Origin: Enterococcus_E cecorum_C
GTDB taxonomy: Bacteria > Bacillota > Bacilli > Lactobacillales > Enterococcaceae
Assembly: GCF_052119425.1 (NCBI RefSeq)
Contig: NZ_JBQKFH010000012.1
Location: 1-64,000 of the forward strand
DNA length: 64,000 nucleotides
Direction of reading: 5' to 3'
Shown here: piece by piece, positions 43,749 through 52,165 of the stretch
How the letters are laid out: the number at the start of each line of letters is the position of its first letter
Position numbering within the stretch: the first letter of the stretch is position 1
Notes under the pieces: generated by a model
What the model saw: only the letters and a program-made list of their open reading frames with translations
Databases searched by the model: none
Told to the model about the DNA's origin: nothing
Translations under genes and position numbers: made by a program

Positions 43749-44584
43749 AGAAAAACCTCTTTTCGAAAATTTATTTAACTTTAGTGTTTATCATTTTGTA
43801 TGCGCCCATTTTTTACTTGATTTTTTATTCTTTTAATAAAGGCGGTACTATGAATAAGTTCACCGGCTTTACCTGGGAACACTATCAAACATTGTGGTCA
43901 GATACGCGTTTGATTATCATTGTGTTAAACACATTTTTACTAGCCTTTTTATCTGCCTTGATTGCGACCATGATTGGAACTTTTGGTGCAATGGCGATTT
44001 ATTATACGAAGAGACGTCAAAGCCGCACGACATTATTGAGTTTAAATAATATCTTGTTAGTTTCTCCTGACGTTATTATTGGTGCAAGTTTCTTAATTTT
44101 CTTTACGATGATTGGCAATTTGTTCAGTAACTTTAGTCTTGGCTTTATCAGTGTCTTACTTTCACACGTAGCTTTCAGTATTCCAATCGTGGTGCTAATG
44201 GTTTTGCCAAAGCTACAAGAAATGAATGATAGTATGATTCGGGCAGCCCTTGATTTGGGTGCGAATTATCGTCAAGTCTTAATGCGTATTATTCTGCCAT
44301 TTCTATCACCAGGGATTATTGCTGGTTATTTTATGGCCTTTACGTATTCCTTAGATGACTTTGCGGTTACTTTCTTTGTGACTGGTAATGGATTTTCAAC
44401 ATTGTCCGTAGAAATCTATTCACGGGCACGTCAAGGGATTAGCTTAGAAATTAATGCTTTAAGTACCTTAGTCTTTATCTTCTCGATGCTTTTAGTTGTC
44501 GGTTATTACTTCATTAGCAAAGATAATCGCCCACGTCGTAAAAAAGGTCGATCAATCCAAACGGGGGTGGCAAATATCCGATGA
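43745..44584 (+). CDS. potC: Spermidine/putrescine ABC transporter permease PotC
   Basis: The 279-residue permease has six helices and the EAA-type loop (ALDLGANYRQVLMRIILPF). It starts inside the end of potB (ATGA overlap) and overlaps potD in the same way, so the genes are translationally coupled. Confidence 0.95.
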   Translation: MKKNLFSKIYLTLVFIILYAPIFYLIFYSFNKGGTMNKFTGFTWEHYQTLWSDTRLIIIVLNTFLLAFLSALIATMIGTFGAMAIYYTKRRQSRTTLLSLNNILLVSPDVIIGASFLIFFTMIGNLFSNFSLGFISVLLSHVAFSIPIVVLMVLPKLQEMNDSMIRAALDLGANYRQVLMRIILPFLSPGIIAGYFMAFTYSLDDFAVTFFVTGNGFSTLSVEIYSRARQGISLEINALSTLVFIFSMLLVVGYYFISKDNRPRRKKGRSIQTGVANIR

Positions 44585-45654
44585 AAAAATTGCAATCTCT
44601 ATTTATTGGTATTTTAGTCATTATCGGTGTATTAGCTTTAGGCGTCCATCATTTACAAAAATCAAGTGGGATGTCGGGAGCTAAAGTTTTGAATGTCTAT
44701 AACTGGGGAGATTATATCGATCCTGATTTGATTAAAAAGTTTGAAAAAGAATATGGCTATAAAGTCAATTATGAAACTTTTGACTCCAACGAAGCGATGT
44801 TTACCAAGATTCAACAAGGTGGTACGGCTTATGACATTACCATTCCTAGTGAATATATGATTCAAAAAATGAAAGAAGAAAACCTTTTAATCCCAATTGA
44901 TCATAGTAAAATTAAGGGTTTAAACAATATTGATTCGCGTTTTTTGAATTTAAGTTTTGATAAGAATAATAAATATTCCATTCCATACTTTTGGGGAACA
45001 TTAGGAATTGTCTATAATGACAAATTCGTTGATGGCAAAGATATCCAGTCTTGGGATGATTTATGGCGTCCAGAGCTAAGAAATAATGTGATGTTGATTG
45101 ATGGGGCACGTGAAGTCATTGGTTTAGGGTTAAATAGTTTAGGTTATTCTTTAAATAGTAAAAATGATAAGCAACTCCAAGAAGCGGTCAATAAATTACG
45201 TAAAATCACGCCTAACGTCAAAGCGATTGTCGCCGATGAAATTAAAATGTATATGGCCAACGAAGAAAGTGCAGTAGCAGTCACATTCTCAGGAGAAGCG
45301 GCTGATATGATGTATGAAAATGAGCATCTGCATTATGTGATTCCAAAAGAAGGATCGAATCTCTGGTTTGATAATATGGTCATTCCGAAAACGGCGAAAA
45401 ATATCCAGGGAGCCTATGACTTTATGAATTTCATGCTCGAACCAAAAAATGCAGCACAAAATGCTGAATATATCGGTTATTCGACACCAAATAAAAAGGC
45501 CATGAAGCTTTTACCTAAAGAAATAACTAGCGATAAGCAATTCTATCCTTCCGATGAATTAATAAAGCATTTGGAAGTCTATGATAATTTAGGTTCGAAA
45601 TATTTGGGCATCTACAATGATTTATTCCTTGAGTTGAAGATGTATCGTAATTAA
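44581..45654 (+). CDS. potD: Spermidine/putrescine-binding protein PotD
   Basis: PotD captures polyamines outside the cell and delivers them to PotBC. The 357 residues start with a hydrophobic helix (about 5-22) but have no lipobox cysteine, so it is probably held by an uncleaved N-terminal anchor. The mature part begins VLNVYNWGDYIDP and contains YETFDSNEAMFTKI, the family signature. It is the last gene of potABCD; a strong hairpin terminator, duplicated elsewhere, begins 3 bp after its stop. Confidence 0.95.
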   Translation: MKKLQSLFIGILVIIGVLALGVHHLQKSSGMSGAKVLNVYNWGDYIDPDLIKKFEKEYGYKVNYETFDSNEAMFTKIQQGGTAYDITIPSEYMIQKMKEENLLIPIDHSKIKGLNNIDSRFLNLSFDKNNKYSIPYFWGTLGIVYNDKFVDGKDIQSWDDLWRPELRNNVMLIDGAREVIGLGLNSLGYSLNSKNDKQLQEAVNKLRKITPNVKAIVADEIKMYMANEESAVAVTFSGEAADMMYENEHLHYVIPKEGSNLWFDNMVIPKTAKNIQGAYDFMNFMLEPKNAAQNAEYIGYSTPNKKAMKLLPKEITSDKQFYPSDELIKHLEVYDNLGSKYLGIYNDLFLELKMYRN

Positions 45655-45656
45655 TA

Positions 45657-45713
45657 AAAATACATGAGAAGTTGTCGTTGTAACAATTTTCTCATGTATT
45701 TTTTTGTTTATTT
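45657..45713 (+). repeat. 57-bp direct repeat, copy 1, containing the potD terminator
   Basis: The repeat is a terminator hairpin: TACATGAGAA-TTGT pairs with ACAA-TTCTCATGTA, followed by seven T residues. It matches copy 2 (46410-46466) at 56 of 57 positions, differing only at 45681 (T here, A there). The two copies lie 753 bp apart, start to start, in the same orientation and flank a small membrane-protein gene. Confidence 0.9.
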
Positions 45714-45935
45714 ATTAATTATTGCATTATCATCAAAATCAAGATACAATAATATTGTAAGCGGTTAATGCTTTTGCTTAAATTTAGCATGGAATTTGCG
45801 ACTAGAGATATCGGAAGTACACTTAGAAAGGAAAATAGATAACGGAAAAAATGAAGTGATTTTCGAAATGATATTAGCTTTCCATCCATTATTTACAATT
45901 TAGTACTTCAAGTTATCCATAACGGGGTGATCTCC

Positions 45936-46370
45936 TTGAAATATAATTTTAGATATATATTTTTTGAAATATTATTTAACACTTCTAATAGCTTGATTTT
46001 TCTTGTAACTGTTTTATTCGTTACGTTTCTTTTATTTATCAATAGTCCGAATATTCTTGATTTACTATTTTGCTTAATTTTATTACTATTTTTTGCGATA
46101 ATAAAAATATTTATTTGGTGGTTTAAAAAAGACCAACATAGAGTAGAAAGGTATTACGCTTTAAGGGATGAATGGACTCAATCATTAATAAAGGATTTAG
46201 CTGGATATTCCATAGTGCTTAGTATTTATGTTGTTGCTTATGTTTTTAAAGAATACTATCTCAAGGAAAATATCTTCCTTTATTCTCCATGTATCGTTAT
46301 TCCTGTTTATGTATTATGTTACTTGATTGTTAAATTTTTGATTGTTGTCTTTCGGAATTTTTTTAAATAA
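45936..46370 (+). CDS. Small membrane protein of unknown function inside the duplicated-terminator segment
   Basis: The 144-residue protein has about four hydrophobic segments (roughly 10-30, 38-58, 84-102, 112-134) with a charged WFKKDQHRVERYYALRDEW stretch between the second and third. I do not recognise a family. TTG 45936 is chosen because GGGGTG lies 6 nt upstream; GTG 45927 overlaps that SD. It lies in a 753-bp segment flanked by direct terminator repeats and is richer in A/T than its neighbours, which suggests acquisition or rearrangement. A role in immunity or transport is only a guess. Confidence 0.65.
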   Translation: MKYNFRYIFFEILFNTSNSLIFLVTVLFVTFLLFINSPNILDLLFCLILLLFFAIIKIFIWWFKKDQHRVERYYALRDEWTQSLIKDLAGYSIVLSIYVVAYVFKEYYLKENIFLYSPCIVIPVYVLCYLIVKFLIVVFRNFFK

Positions 46371-46409
46371 GGGATTAGTTGCAGCGTAGATTTGTCTTGT
46401 AGGTAAAAT

Positions 46410-46466
46410 AAAATACATGAGAAGTTGTCGTTGAAACAATTTTCTCATGTATTTTTTTGTTTATTT
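46410..46466. repeat. 57-bp direct repeat, copy 2, containing the terminator of the esterase gene
   Basis: This copy holds the same hairpin and T tract as 45657-45713. On the minus strand its A/T-flanked stem can also end the esterase gene, whose stop codon (46461-46463) lies inside the repeat. Copy 1 therefore includes a few bases matching that gene end. Confidence 0.9.
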
Positions 46467-47270
46467 TTGGCGTTGTCGTTTCATCCAGGCACTACATTCT
46501 TCAAACCATTGTGCAACTTCCGGGAGTAAATATTCTGCATCAAATGACTTCGCGCTTGATTCATTTGCAAGTGCTAAGCCGTGTTTGCCATTTTCAAAAA
46601 TATGTGCTTCAAAAGGAATGTGTTGTTGATAGAGCGCTTCACAATATTTTAGCGAATTGACTACAGGTACGGAACCATCGGAAAAAGTGTGCCAAATATA
46701 AGTTGGTGCCGTCTTTGGATTAATCTGGGCAATCGTATCATATCGCAGACAATCTTCTTTAGTGATGCCTAAATGATCCACTGTTTTTGGCCATCCCAAA
46801 TCAAAGCTAGTGACTGGGTAGCAAAGAATTGTGCCTTTTGGTTGATAAGAAGCTTCTTGATGGAATTGATGCCACTGACTACTATAAGAGGCAGCTAAAT
46901 GGCCACCAGCAGAACAACCTAATAAGAAGATTTCGTCTGTATTGGCTTGCCATTTTTTAGCATTTTGATGAATCAACTCAAAAGTGAGGGCGACTTGTTC
47001 TAGGCAATCCTCTAAAAATGTGCCTTTAGCAAACGTATCACGTGTCGTATAGTTTAAAACTAATGCGTGATAGCCTTGGTTCATAAAGGATAAGGCAAGT
47101 GGCTCTGATTCACGATTAGAAACAAAACGATAGCCTCCACCAGGACAGATGACCACAATTGGTAAAGGCTGTGGGTTTTCTTGGACGATTTCTCTTAAGT
47201 AAACATCCACACTTGCTTGGCGCTGATTTTTGCTTGTTAAATCATAGTGTAGTAATTGCATTTGTTTCAT
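46461..47270 (-). CDS. Alpha/beta-hydrolase (BD-FAE-like esterase)
   Basis: The 269-residue hydrolase has the oxyanion motif CPGGGYRF, the nucleophile elbow GCSAGGH, a catalytic aspartate in FSDGSVP and a histidine in NGKHGLAL. This is the pattern of acetyl-xylan-esterase-like or feruloyl-esterase-like (BD-FAE) enzymes. It has no signal peptide, so it acts in the cytoplasm. The substrate is unknown. It lies 67 bp after ogt on the same strand. Confidence 0.88.
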   Translation of the reverse strand: MKQMQLLHYDLTSKNQRQASVDVYLREIVQENPQPLPIVVICPGGGYRFVSNRESEPLALSFMNQGYHALVLNYTTRDTFAKGTFLEDCLEQVALTFELIHQNAKKWQANTDEIFLLGCSAGGHLAASYSSQWHQFHQEASYQPKGTILCYPVTSFDLGWPKTVDHLGITKEDCLRYDTIAQINPKTAPTYIWHTFSDGSVPVVNSLKYCEALYQQHIPFEAHIFENGKHGLALANESSAKSFDAEYLLPEVAQWFEECSAWMKRQRQK

Positions 47271-47337
47271 CCTCTCGTAATGATAGATTTATTGTCTACC
47301 TTTTTCAGCCAAAAGTAAAGTGCAAAAGATTGAACGT

Positions 47338-47841
47338 TCAACCTTTTGCACGAGTTGAGAGGATATTTTTTTCAAGTGTTAAGAGTCTTTTCTTTAGCGG
47401 GATTCCCCAACCAAATCCGGTTAATTGCCCATTTGATCCAATGACACGATGACAAGGGACGATAATTAAAATTGGATTTTTTCCAATCGCATTGGCAACA
47501 GCTCTAACTGCACTTGGTCGCTTCATTTTTTGAGCGACGTCTTTGTAAGTAACGACCTGACCATAATCAATCGTCAATAGCGTTTCCCAGACTTGTTTTT
47601 GAAACGGTGTGCCTCTCAGGTCAAGAGCAAAGGAGACAGTTGGCAACTGACCGTTAAAGTATTGTTGGTAATATTGGACAAATGGCGTAGTGACTTGTGT
47701 ATCTTCTAACCACTGATAAGTTGCACGTTCTTTTTCACAATCACTACTAGGCGCTGCAAAGACTAGACCTTTGTCAGATACCCCCAGTGAAATCTGCATA
47801 TCGGATACTTCAAAGGTATGGGTATAAAGTGTTTCTTTCAT
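47338..47841 (-). CDS. ogt: Methylated-DNA--protein-cysteine methyltransferase
   Basis: Ogt takes the methyl group from O6-methylguanine onto its own cysteine. The 167 residues contain the active-site motif IVPCHRVIG with C130, the helix-turn-helix arginine finger RAVANAIGKNP, and FQKQVWETL. It abuts the ABC-F gene without a gap, so both are on one transcript. Confidence 0.95.
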   Translation of the reverse strand: MKETLYTHTFEVSDMQISLGVSDKGLVFAAPSSDCEKERATYQWLEDTQVTTPFVQYYQQYFNGQLPTVSFALDLRGTPFQKQVWETLLTIDYGQVVTYKDVAQKMKRPSAVRAVANAIGKNPILIIVPCHRVIGSNGQLTGFGWGIPLKKRLLTLEKNILSTRAKG

Positions 47842-49779
47842 CTATTCATTTTCCATTTCTTCTAATGCTAAAGTGGCTGTTTCCCATTCTTCTAAAATGC
47901 GATCTTGTTGGCTTCTCGCTTGTTCTAATTCATGATTTAAGTCTAATAATGCTTGGTGGTCCGCAAGATTTTCTGGTAAGGTCATCGCTGTTTCTAATTG
48001 TGCAATTTGCGCTTCGATTTGTTCCATTTCTTTTTCTAATTGTTCGATTTGACGGGTGAGACTCCGCAGTGCTTTTTGCTGCTCTTTACTTTGCATAAAT
48101 GATTGTTTGCCAGAAGAGATTTCCGGTATTTTTTCTTCTGTTTGTGCTTGGAGTGCTTTAAGTTCTTCTTCTTCGCGTTTTTTCTCCAAATAATAATCAT
48201 AGTCCCCAAGATAGAGTTTGCTGCCATGTTCTGAAAGTTCAATGACTTTAGTAGCAATGCGATTAATAAAATAGCGGTCATGAGAGACAAAAAGAAGTGT
48301 TCCAGGATAATCAATCAATGCATTTTCCAATACTTCTTTATTATCAATATCTAAATGGTTGGTCGGTTCATCAAGTATTAAAAAGTTATCTTGATCCATG
48401 GATAGTTTGGCCAAGGCAACGCGCGCTTTTTCGCCACCACTTAATAGTGAAATTGGTTTTTCCACATCTTCGCCTGAGAAAAGAAAACTACCCAAAATGG
48501 TGCGAATTTCTCCTTCAGGGGTAGTCGTGTGTTCATCCCAAAGTTCATGTATAATCGTCTTATTAGAATGTAAATCGGCTTGTCCTTGATCGTAATAACC
48601 AATCGAAACATTGCTTCCCAAGTGGATATCACCTTTAATCAGCGGAATTTGACCAATAATCGATTTTAAAAGGGTGGACTTGCCAATCCCGTTAGGACCT
48701 ACTAAGGCAATCGCTTCTTGCTTACGAATATCGAGTTCAATCGGTTCGCTCAAAATGACATTTTCATACCCAATAGCACCATCTGTCAGCTGCAAGACGA
48801 CATTTCCAGATTCTTTTTGGATGTTAAAGAGGAAGTGTGCTGACTTTTCATCCCCTTTAGGTTTATCTAGTCGTTCCATTTTTTCTAACTGTTTGCGTCG
48901 ACTTTGGGCACGTTTAGTAGTAGATGCCCGCACGAGATTACGCGCCACGAAATCTTCTAATTTTTGAATTTCTTCTTGTTGTTTTTCATAAGCTTTCCAT
49001 TCGCTTGCGAGTTGCTGGGCTTTTAAATCAAGATATTGACTATAATTGCCTTTATAATAGCGCATTTTCCGACGACTTAATTCATAAACTTCGGTAGCGA
49101 CTTTATCAAGAAAATAGCGGTCATGAGAGACAATGAGTAACGCACCTTGATAGCCTTGGAGATAGCCTTCTAACCAAGAAAGTGTTTCGATATCTAAATG
49201 GTTGGTGGGTTCGTCTAAAATCAGTAGGTCAGGTTTTTGTAAAAGCAGTTTTGCTAAGGCTAGCCGCGTTTTTTGACCACCCGATAAAGTATCAATGGCT
49301 TGTTCATAATATTCTGGACCAAATTGGAATCCATGAAGGACGGTACGAATTTCATTTTCATAGCCATAGCCATTTTTTTCTTTAAATTGATGTTGTAATT
49401 CATCGTATTCTTTTAATAAGCGTTCATACTCAGCAGAAGTAAAGTCGCTTTCACCCATTTGAATTTCTAACTGGCGCATCCGACTTTCCATTTCCCGGAC
49501 TTGTGAAAAAGATAAAAGCATTTCCTCCCAAACGGTATTTTCACTTTCCAATCCGGTATTTTGTGCAAGATAGCCGAGTTGAATATTTTTATTGCGGACA
49601 ATTTGTCCTTGATCAGGTTGTTCAATTCCTGCGATAATTTTGATTAAGGTTGATTTGCCAGCACCATTGCGGCCAACTAAGGCAATACGTGATTGGCTGT
49701 CAATTTCCATTTGGATATTTTCAAAGAGGACCTCAGCACCAAAAAGGCGGGCCACTTGATTGACTTGTAAGATAATCAT
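47842..49779 (-). CDS. ABC-F family ATPase (YdiF-like)
   Basis: The 645-residue protein has two ABC ATPase domains (Walker A GRNGAGKST and GPNGIGKST; signatures LSGGQKTR and LSGGEKAR), the charged inter-domain linker of ABC-F proteins and a C-terminal coiled coil (about 560-645). There is no membrane part. ABC-F proteins act on the ribosome. The size and C-terminal coiled coil fit the housekeeping YdiF/Uup-like group better than antibiotic-protection types, but this is not certain. The start is taken at ATG 49779 because the upstream ATG abuts the SD AAAGG. Confidence 0.93.
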   Translation of the reverse strand: MIILQVNQVARLFGAEVLFENIQMEIDSQSRIALVGRNGAGKSTLIKIIAGIEQPDQGQIVRNKNIQLGYLAQNTGLESENTVWEEMLLSFSQVREMESRMRQLEIQMGESDFTSAEYERLLKEYDELQHQFKEKNGYGYENEIRTVLHGFQFGPEYYEQAIDTLSGGQKTRLALAKLLLQKPDLLILDEPTNHLDIETLSWLEGYLQGYQGALLIVSHDRYFLDKVATEVYELSRRKMRYYKGNYSQYLDLKAQQLASEWKAYEKQQEEIQKLEDFVARNLVRASTTKRAQSRRKQLEKMERLDKPKGDEKSAHFLFNIQKESGNVVLQLTDGAIGYENVILSEPIELDIRKQEAIALVGPNGIGKSTLLKSIIGQIPLIKGDIHLGSNVSIGYYDQGQADLHSNKTIIHELWDEHTTTPEGEIRTILGSFLFSGEDVEKPISLLSGGEKARVALAKLSMDQDNFLILDEPTNHLDIDNKEVLENALIDYPGTLLFVSHDRYFINRIATKVIELSEHGSKLYLGDYDYYLEKKREEEELKALQAQTEEKIPEISSGKQSFMQSKEQQKALRSLTRQIEQLEKEMEQIEAQIAQLETAMTLPENLADHQALLDLNHELEQARSQQDRILEEWETATLALEEMENE

Positions 49780-49960
49780 AATTATTTTCATCCTTTAAAA
49801 TTTACTGCATTCTCAGTCTATCATAGAAATTCAATCTAAAAAAGCAAAAGATAGTTTAGAAAAATTTTGCTTCTTTCTCATGGATTTTGTGGATGTCTGT
49901 AATCGCTTTTAAAATGATAAATGAATTTGAAAAATAGTTGCTAATTTGTGAGCAGATAAA

Positions 49961-50018
49961 TTGCTTTTTTTGTGTGAAGTCTGTTAAGATAACCATGGAA
50001 ATAGTGAATAGTTCACAA
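49961..50018 (+). promoter_or_regulatory. rex promoter and possible Rex operator
   Basis: TTGCTT (49961-49966) and TAAGAT (49985-49990) are 18 bp apart. Downstream, TAGTGAA-TAG-TTCACAA (50002-50018) resembles the Rex site TTGTGAAATATTTCACAA but is one base short in the middle. Autoregulation is likely though the spacing is unusual. Confidence 0.5.
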
Positions 50019-50034
50019 ATTGGAGGGGAAAAAT

Positions 50035-50691
50035 GTGAAAGAAAAACAAATTCCAAAAGCTACTGCCAAACGTTTACCGATTTACTATAGATACTTAAAA
50101 ATGCTCCATCAAGCAGGTAAAAAGAAAGTATCTTCTACTGAATTAAGTGAAGCGGTACAAGTTGACAGCGCAACGATTCGTCGTGATTTCTCTTATTTTG
50201 GGGAATTAGGGAAACGTGGCTATGGTTACGACGTTGAAGAAGTGATGCTGTTCTTTGCGGTGACTTTAAATGAAGACAAGATGACGAATGTTGCCTTGAT
50301 TGGGGTCGGAAATCTAGGAAGTGCTTTGCTGAAGTACAAGTTCCATCATAGTAACTCTATTCGCATTAGTGCGGCATTTGATGTGGATGAAAACCTAGTT
50401 GGACGGATTATTGATGGAATTCCTGTTTATCCAATGAGCGACATGAAGGAACAAATTAAGATTCAAGCGATTGACATTGCCATCTTAACTGTACCTGCTG
50501 ATAAATCACAAGATGTCGTTAATGAATTGGTTGAATCAGGAGTGAAGGGCATTCTTAATTTTACGCCAGTTCGTTTGAATGCACCACAAGATGTGATTAT
50601 CCAAAACGTAGACTTAACGAATGAGTTACAGACTTTGATTTACTTTTTAAATTCTGATAATCCACCAATGGATATTTTTGTACATAATTAA
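50035..50691 (+). CDS. rex: Redox-sensing repressor Rex
   Basis: Rex senses the NADH/NAD+ ratio and represses fermentation and anaerobic genes. The 218 residues have an N-terminal winged helix (RLPIYYRYLKML, with VDSATIRRDFSYFGELGKRGYGY) and a C-terminal Rossmann fold with the GVGNLGSALL motif. It starts with GTG at 50035, with GGAGG 8 nt upstream. The open frame continues upstream but includes the SD. It is followed by its own terminator. Confidence 0.96.
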   Translation: MKEKQIPKATAKRLPIYYRYLKMLHQAGKKKVSSTELSEAVQVDSATIRRDFSYFGELGKRGYGYDVEEVMLFFAVTLNEDKMTNVALIGVGNLGSALLKYKFHHSNSIRISAAFDVDENLVGRIIDGIPVYPMSDMKEQIKIQAIDIAILTVPADKSQDVVNELVESGVKGILNFTPVRLNAPQDVIIQNVDLTNELQTLIYFLNSDNPPMDIFVHN

Positions 50692-50716
50692 ATTTATCCT
50701 TGGTTATCAATAAATG

Positions 50717-50756
50717 AGTGGAGAGGCTAGTAAAATAGTACTCTTCACTTTTTTTA
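50717..50756 (+). terminator. Terminator of rex
   Basis: AGTG-AGAG pairs with CTCT-CACT with one internal mismatch around an AT-rich loop, followed by seven T residues. It overlaps the start of the next promoter. Confidence 0.75.
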
Positions 50757-50813
50757 TTGACAATGATTTAAAGAGATGTTAATATAATTTACAAATCGAA
50801 ACAATTACGATTT
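50757..50813 (+). promoter_or_regulatory. rpsN2 operon promoter with Zur box
   Basis: TTGACA (50757-50762) and TAATAT (50780-50785) are 17 bp apart. AAATCGAAACAATTACGATTT (50793-50813, one base too long to quote as a strict motif) is a near-dyad whose right half ATTACGATTT is an exact Zur half-site and whose left half differs at two bases. Zur represses zinc-starvation genes when zinc is plentiful. Confidence 0.82.
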
Positions 50814-50832
50814 AAAAGAGTAGAGGTGTATT

Positions 50833-51102
50833 ATGGCAAAAAAAGCAAAGATCGAAAAAGTAAAAAAACAAGCAGCGTTAATTGAACAATACGCAGCTTT
50901 GAGAAGACAGCTAAAGCAAGAAAAAAATTACGCAGCCTTAGCAAAATTACCTAAAGATGCTAATCCAAATCGTTTAAAATTAAGAGACCAGCTTGATGGT
51001 CGTCCTCGTGGGTATATGCGTAAATTTGGAATGTCTCGCATTAAATTTAGGGAATTGGCTCATCAAGGGTTACTTCCTGGGGTGAGAAAAGCAAGTTGGT
51101 AA
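50833..51102 (+). CDS. rpsN: Zinc-independent ribosomal protein S14 (RpsN paralogue)
   Basis: S14 is part of the 30S head. This 89-residue version has no cysteines, so it is the C-minus form that needs no zinc; the conserved GRPRGYMRKFGMSRIKFRELA segment ends it. It replaces the zinc-ribbon S14 when zinc is scarce, freeing zinc. The upstream Zur box supports this role. It is the first gene of a probable zinc-starvation operon with an L33 paralogue. Confidence 0.93.
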   Translation: MAKKAKIEKVKKQAALIEQYAALRRQLKQEKNYAALAKLPKDANPNRLKLRDQLDGRPRGYMRKFGMSRIKFRELAHQGLLPGVRKASW

Positions 51103-51217
51103 TAACAGGAAATCAATGAATAGGGAATTGTAGTGTGATAAATTTTATGATTCATAGGTTTTCAAGTTGAGAATTAGACGATAATTTAGAAAAAAATCTA
51201 CTGGGAGGGAAAGAACT

Positions 51218-51367
51218 ATGCGAAAAAATATTATTTTAGAATGTACGATAACAAAGGAAAGAATTTATTTAACGACCAAAAATACACGTAATACGCCTGA
51301 AAGGCTAGAATTAAAGAAATATTCACCCAAATTACGTAAAAAAGTAGTTTTTAAAGAAGTAAAATAA
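51218..51367 (+). CDS. rpmG: Zinc-independent ribosomal protein L33 (RpmG paralogue)
   Basis: The 49-residue protein starts MRKNIILECTITKERIYL and matches L33, including the NTPERLELKKYSPKLRKK segment. Of the four zinc cysteines of the C-plus form only one remains (CTIT and SPKL replace the two CxxC pairs), so this is the C-minus form. SD GGGAGG lies upstream. Its position after the zinc-free S14 fits Zur-controlled replacement of zinc ribosomal proteins. Confidence 0.92.
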   Translation: MRKNIILECTITKERIYLTTKNTRNTPERLELKKYSPKLRKKVVFKEVK

Positions 51368-51417
51368 ATAATCCAAATAAGTGAAGATATCAGATATACG
51401 GAAAGAGGGAAGAAATA

Positions 51418-51540
51418 TTGGAAAAGAATGATTTGTCTAGTGCTTACAGACGATTGAAAAGTCCAAATATCAAAACAAGAAAACGAGCATTAAAGATAAT
51501 AAAATTGCATAAAAAAAATAAATTAAAAAATTCTATATAG
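51418..51540 (+). CDS. 40-residue basic protein, putative metal-homeostasis family
   Basis: A TTG at 51418 with SD GAGGG 7 nt upstream opens a 40-codon ORF that starts MEKNDLSSAYRRLKSPNIKT and is rich in lysine and arginine. Small proteins of this pattern in enterococci and lactobacilli are, as far as I recall, annotated as putative metal-homeostasis proteins, and the place in a Zur-box operon agrees. Function is unknown. A strong terminator begins 13 bp after the stop, closing the three-gene unit. Confidence 0.6.
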   Translation: MEKNDLSSAYRRLKSPNIKTRKRALKIIKLHKKNKLKNSI

Positions 51541-51553
51541 TAAAAGTTTCATT

Positions 51554-51596
51554 AGGTTTATTTATGATACCATTGTTCATAAATAAGCCTATTTTT
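51554..51596 (+). terminator. Terminator after the 40-residue protein gene
   Basis: AGGTTTATTTATGA (51554-51567) and TCATAAATAAGCCT (51577-51590) pair over 14 bp with one G-U pair, followed by ATTTTT. Confidence 0.9.
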
Positions 51597-51666
51597 AAAT
51601 TCTATGAAAGGAGAGACTACTTAAATTTATTATTGGTAAACCTATTTTCAAGTAGTTTGTAGTTAG

Positions 51667-52068
51667 ATGTACCACTTAATGAGAATGAAGTTTGGCGATC
51701 TTATTTTGATTGTATTATTTCTTTTTGCTTCATTTTTACCATTAGTTTTTTTTCATGTTCAACAATCAAATGAAAATAATGTAGTAACCACAAAATATGC
51801 TATTGTAAAAATTAAAGGAAAAGAAGTAGAAAGATTTGATTTAACAAAGAAACAACATATTTTAAAAACATATTATCCTAATAAAAAGCAATATAATATT
51901 ATTGAAATTTATCATGGACGAATACGTGTGAAAGAAGATAATAGCCCTGACCAAATTGCTGTAAGAACGGGTTGGATTGATACAGTTGGTCAAACAAGTA
52001 TCTGTCTACCACATCAATTAATCATTACTATCGAACAAGAGGGTATAGATAATTATCATATTTATTGA
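51667..52068 (+). CDS. NusG domain II-containing membrane-anchored protein
   Basis: The 133-residue protein has an N-terminal membrane helix (about residues 12-30). An extracellular NusG_II-type beta domain follows, with YNIIEIYHGRIRVKEDNSPDQIA and GWIDTVGQTSICLPHQLIITIE-like segments of the family. The usual cysteine of the ENCPDQ motif is serine here. Its role is unknown; relatives often sit by FAD-flavinylation or vitamin-K-type genes, not seen here. The start is poorly supported: none of the ATGs at 51667, 51679 or 51685 has a good SD. Confidence 0.7.
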   Translation: MYHLMRMKFGDLILIVLFLFASFLPLVFFHVQQSNENNVVTTKYAIVKIKGKEVERFDLTKKQHILKTYYPNKKQYNIIEIYHGRIRVKEDNSPDQIAVRTGWIDTVGQTSICLPHQLIITIEQEGIDNYHIY

Positions 52069-52165
52069 GTATGCTTTTTTCTTAAGATTAAGCTTGAATG
52101 GTTGTACTTTCTTTCGTTTCGTAATACTCTAATTAGTTGAAAGATAAGTCGTTAGGAGGAAATTT

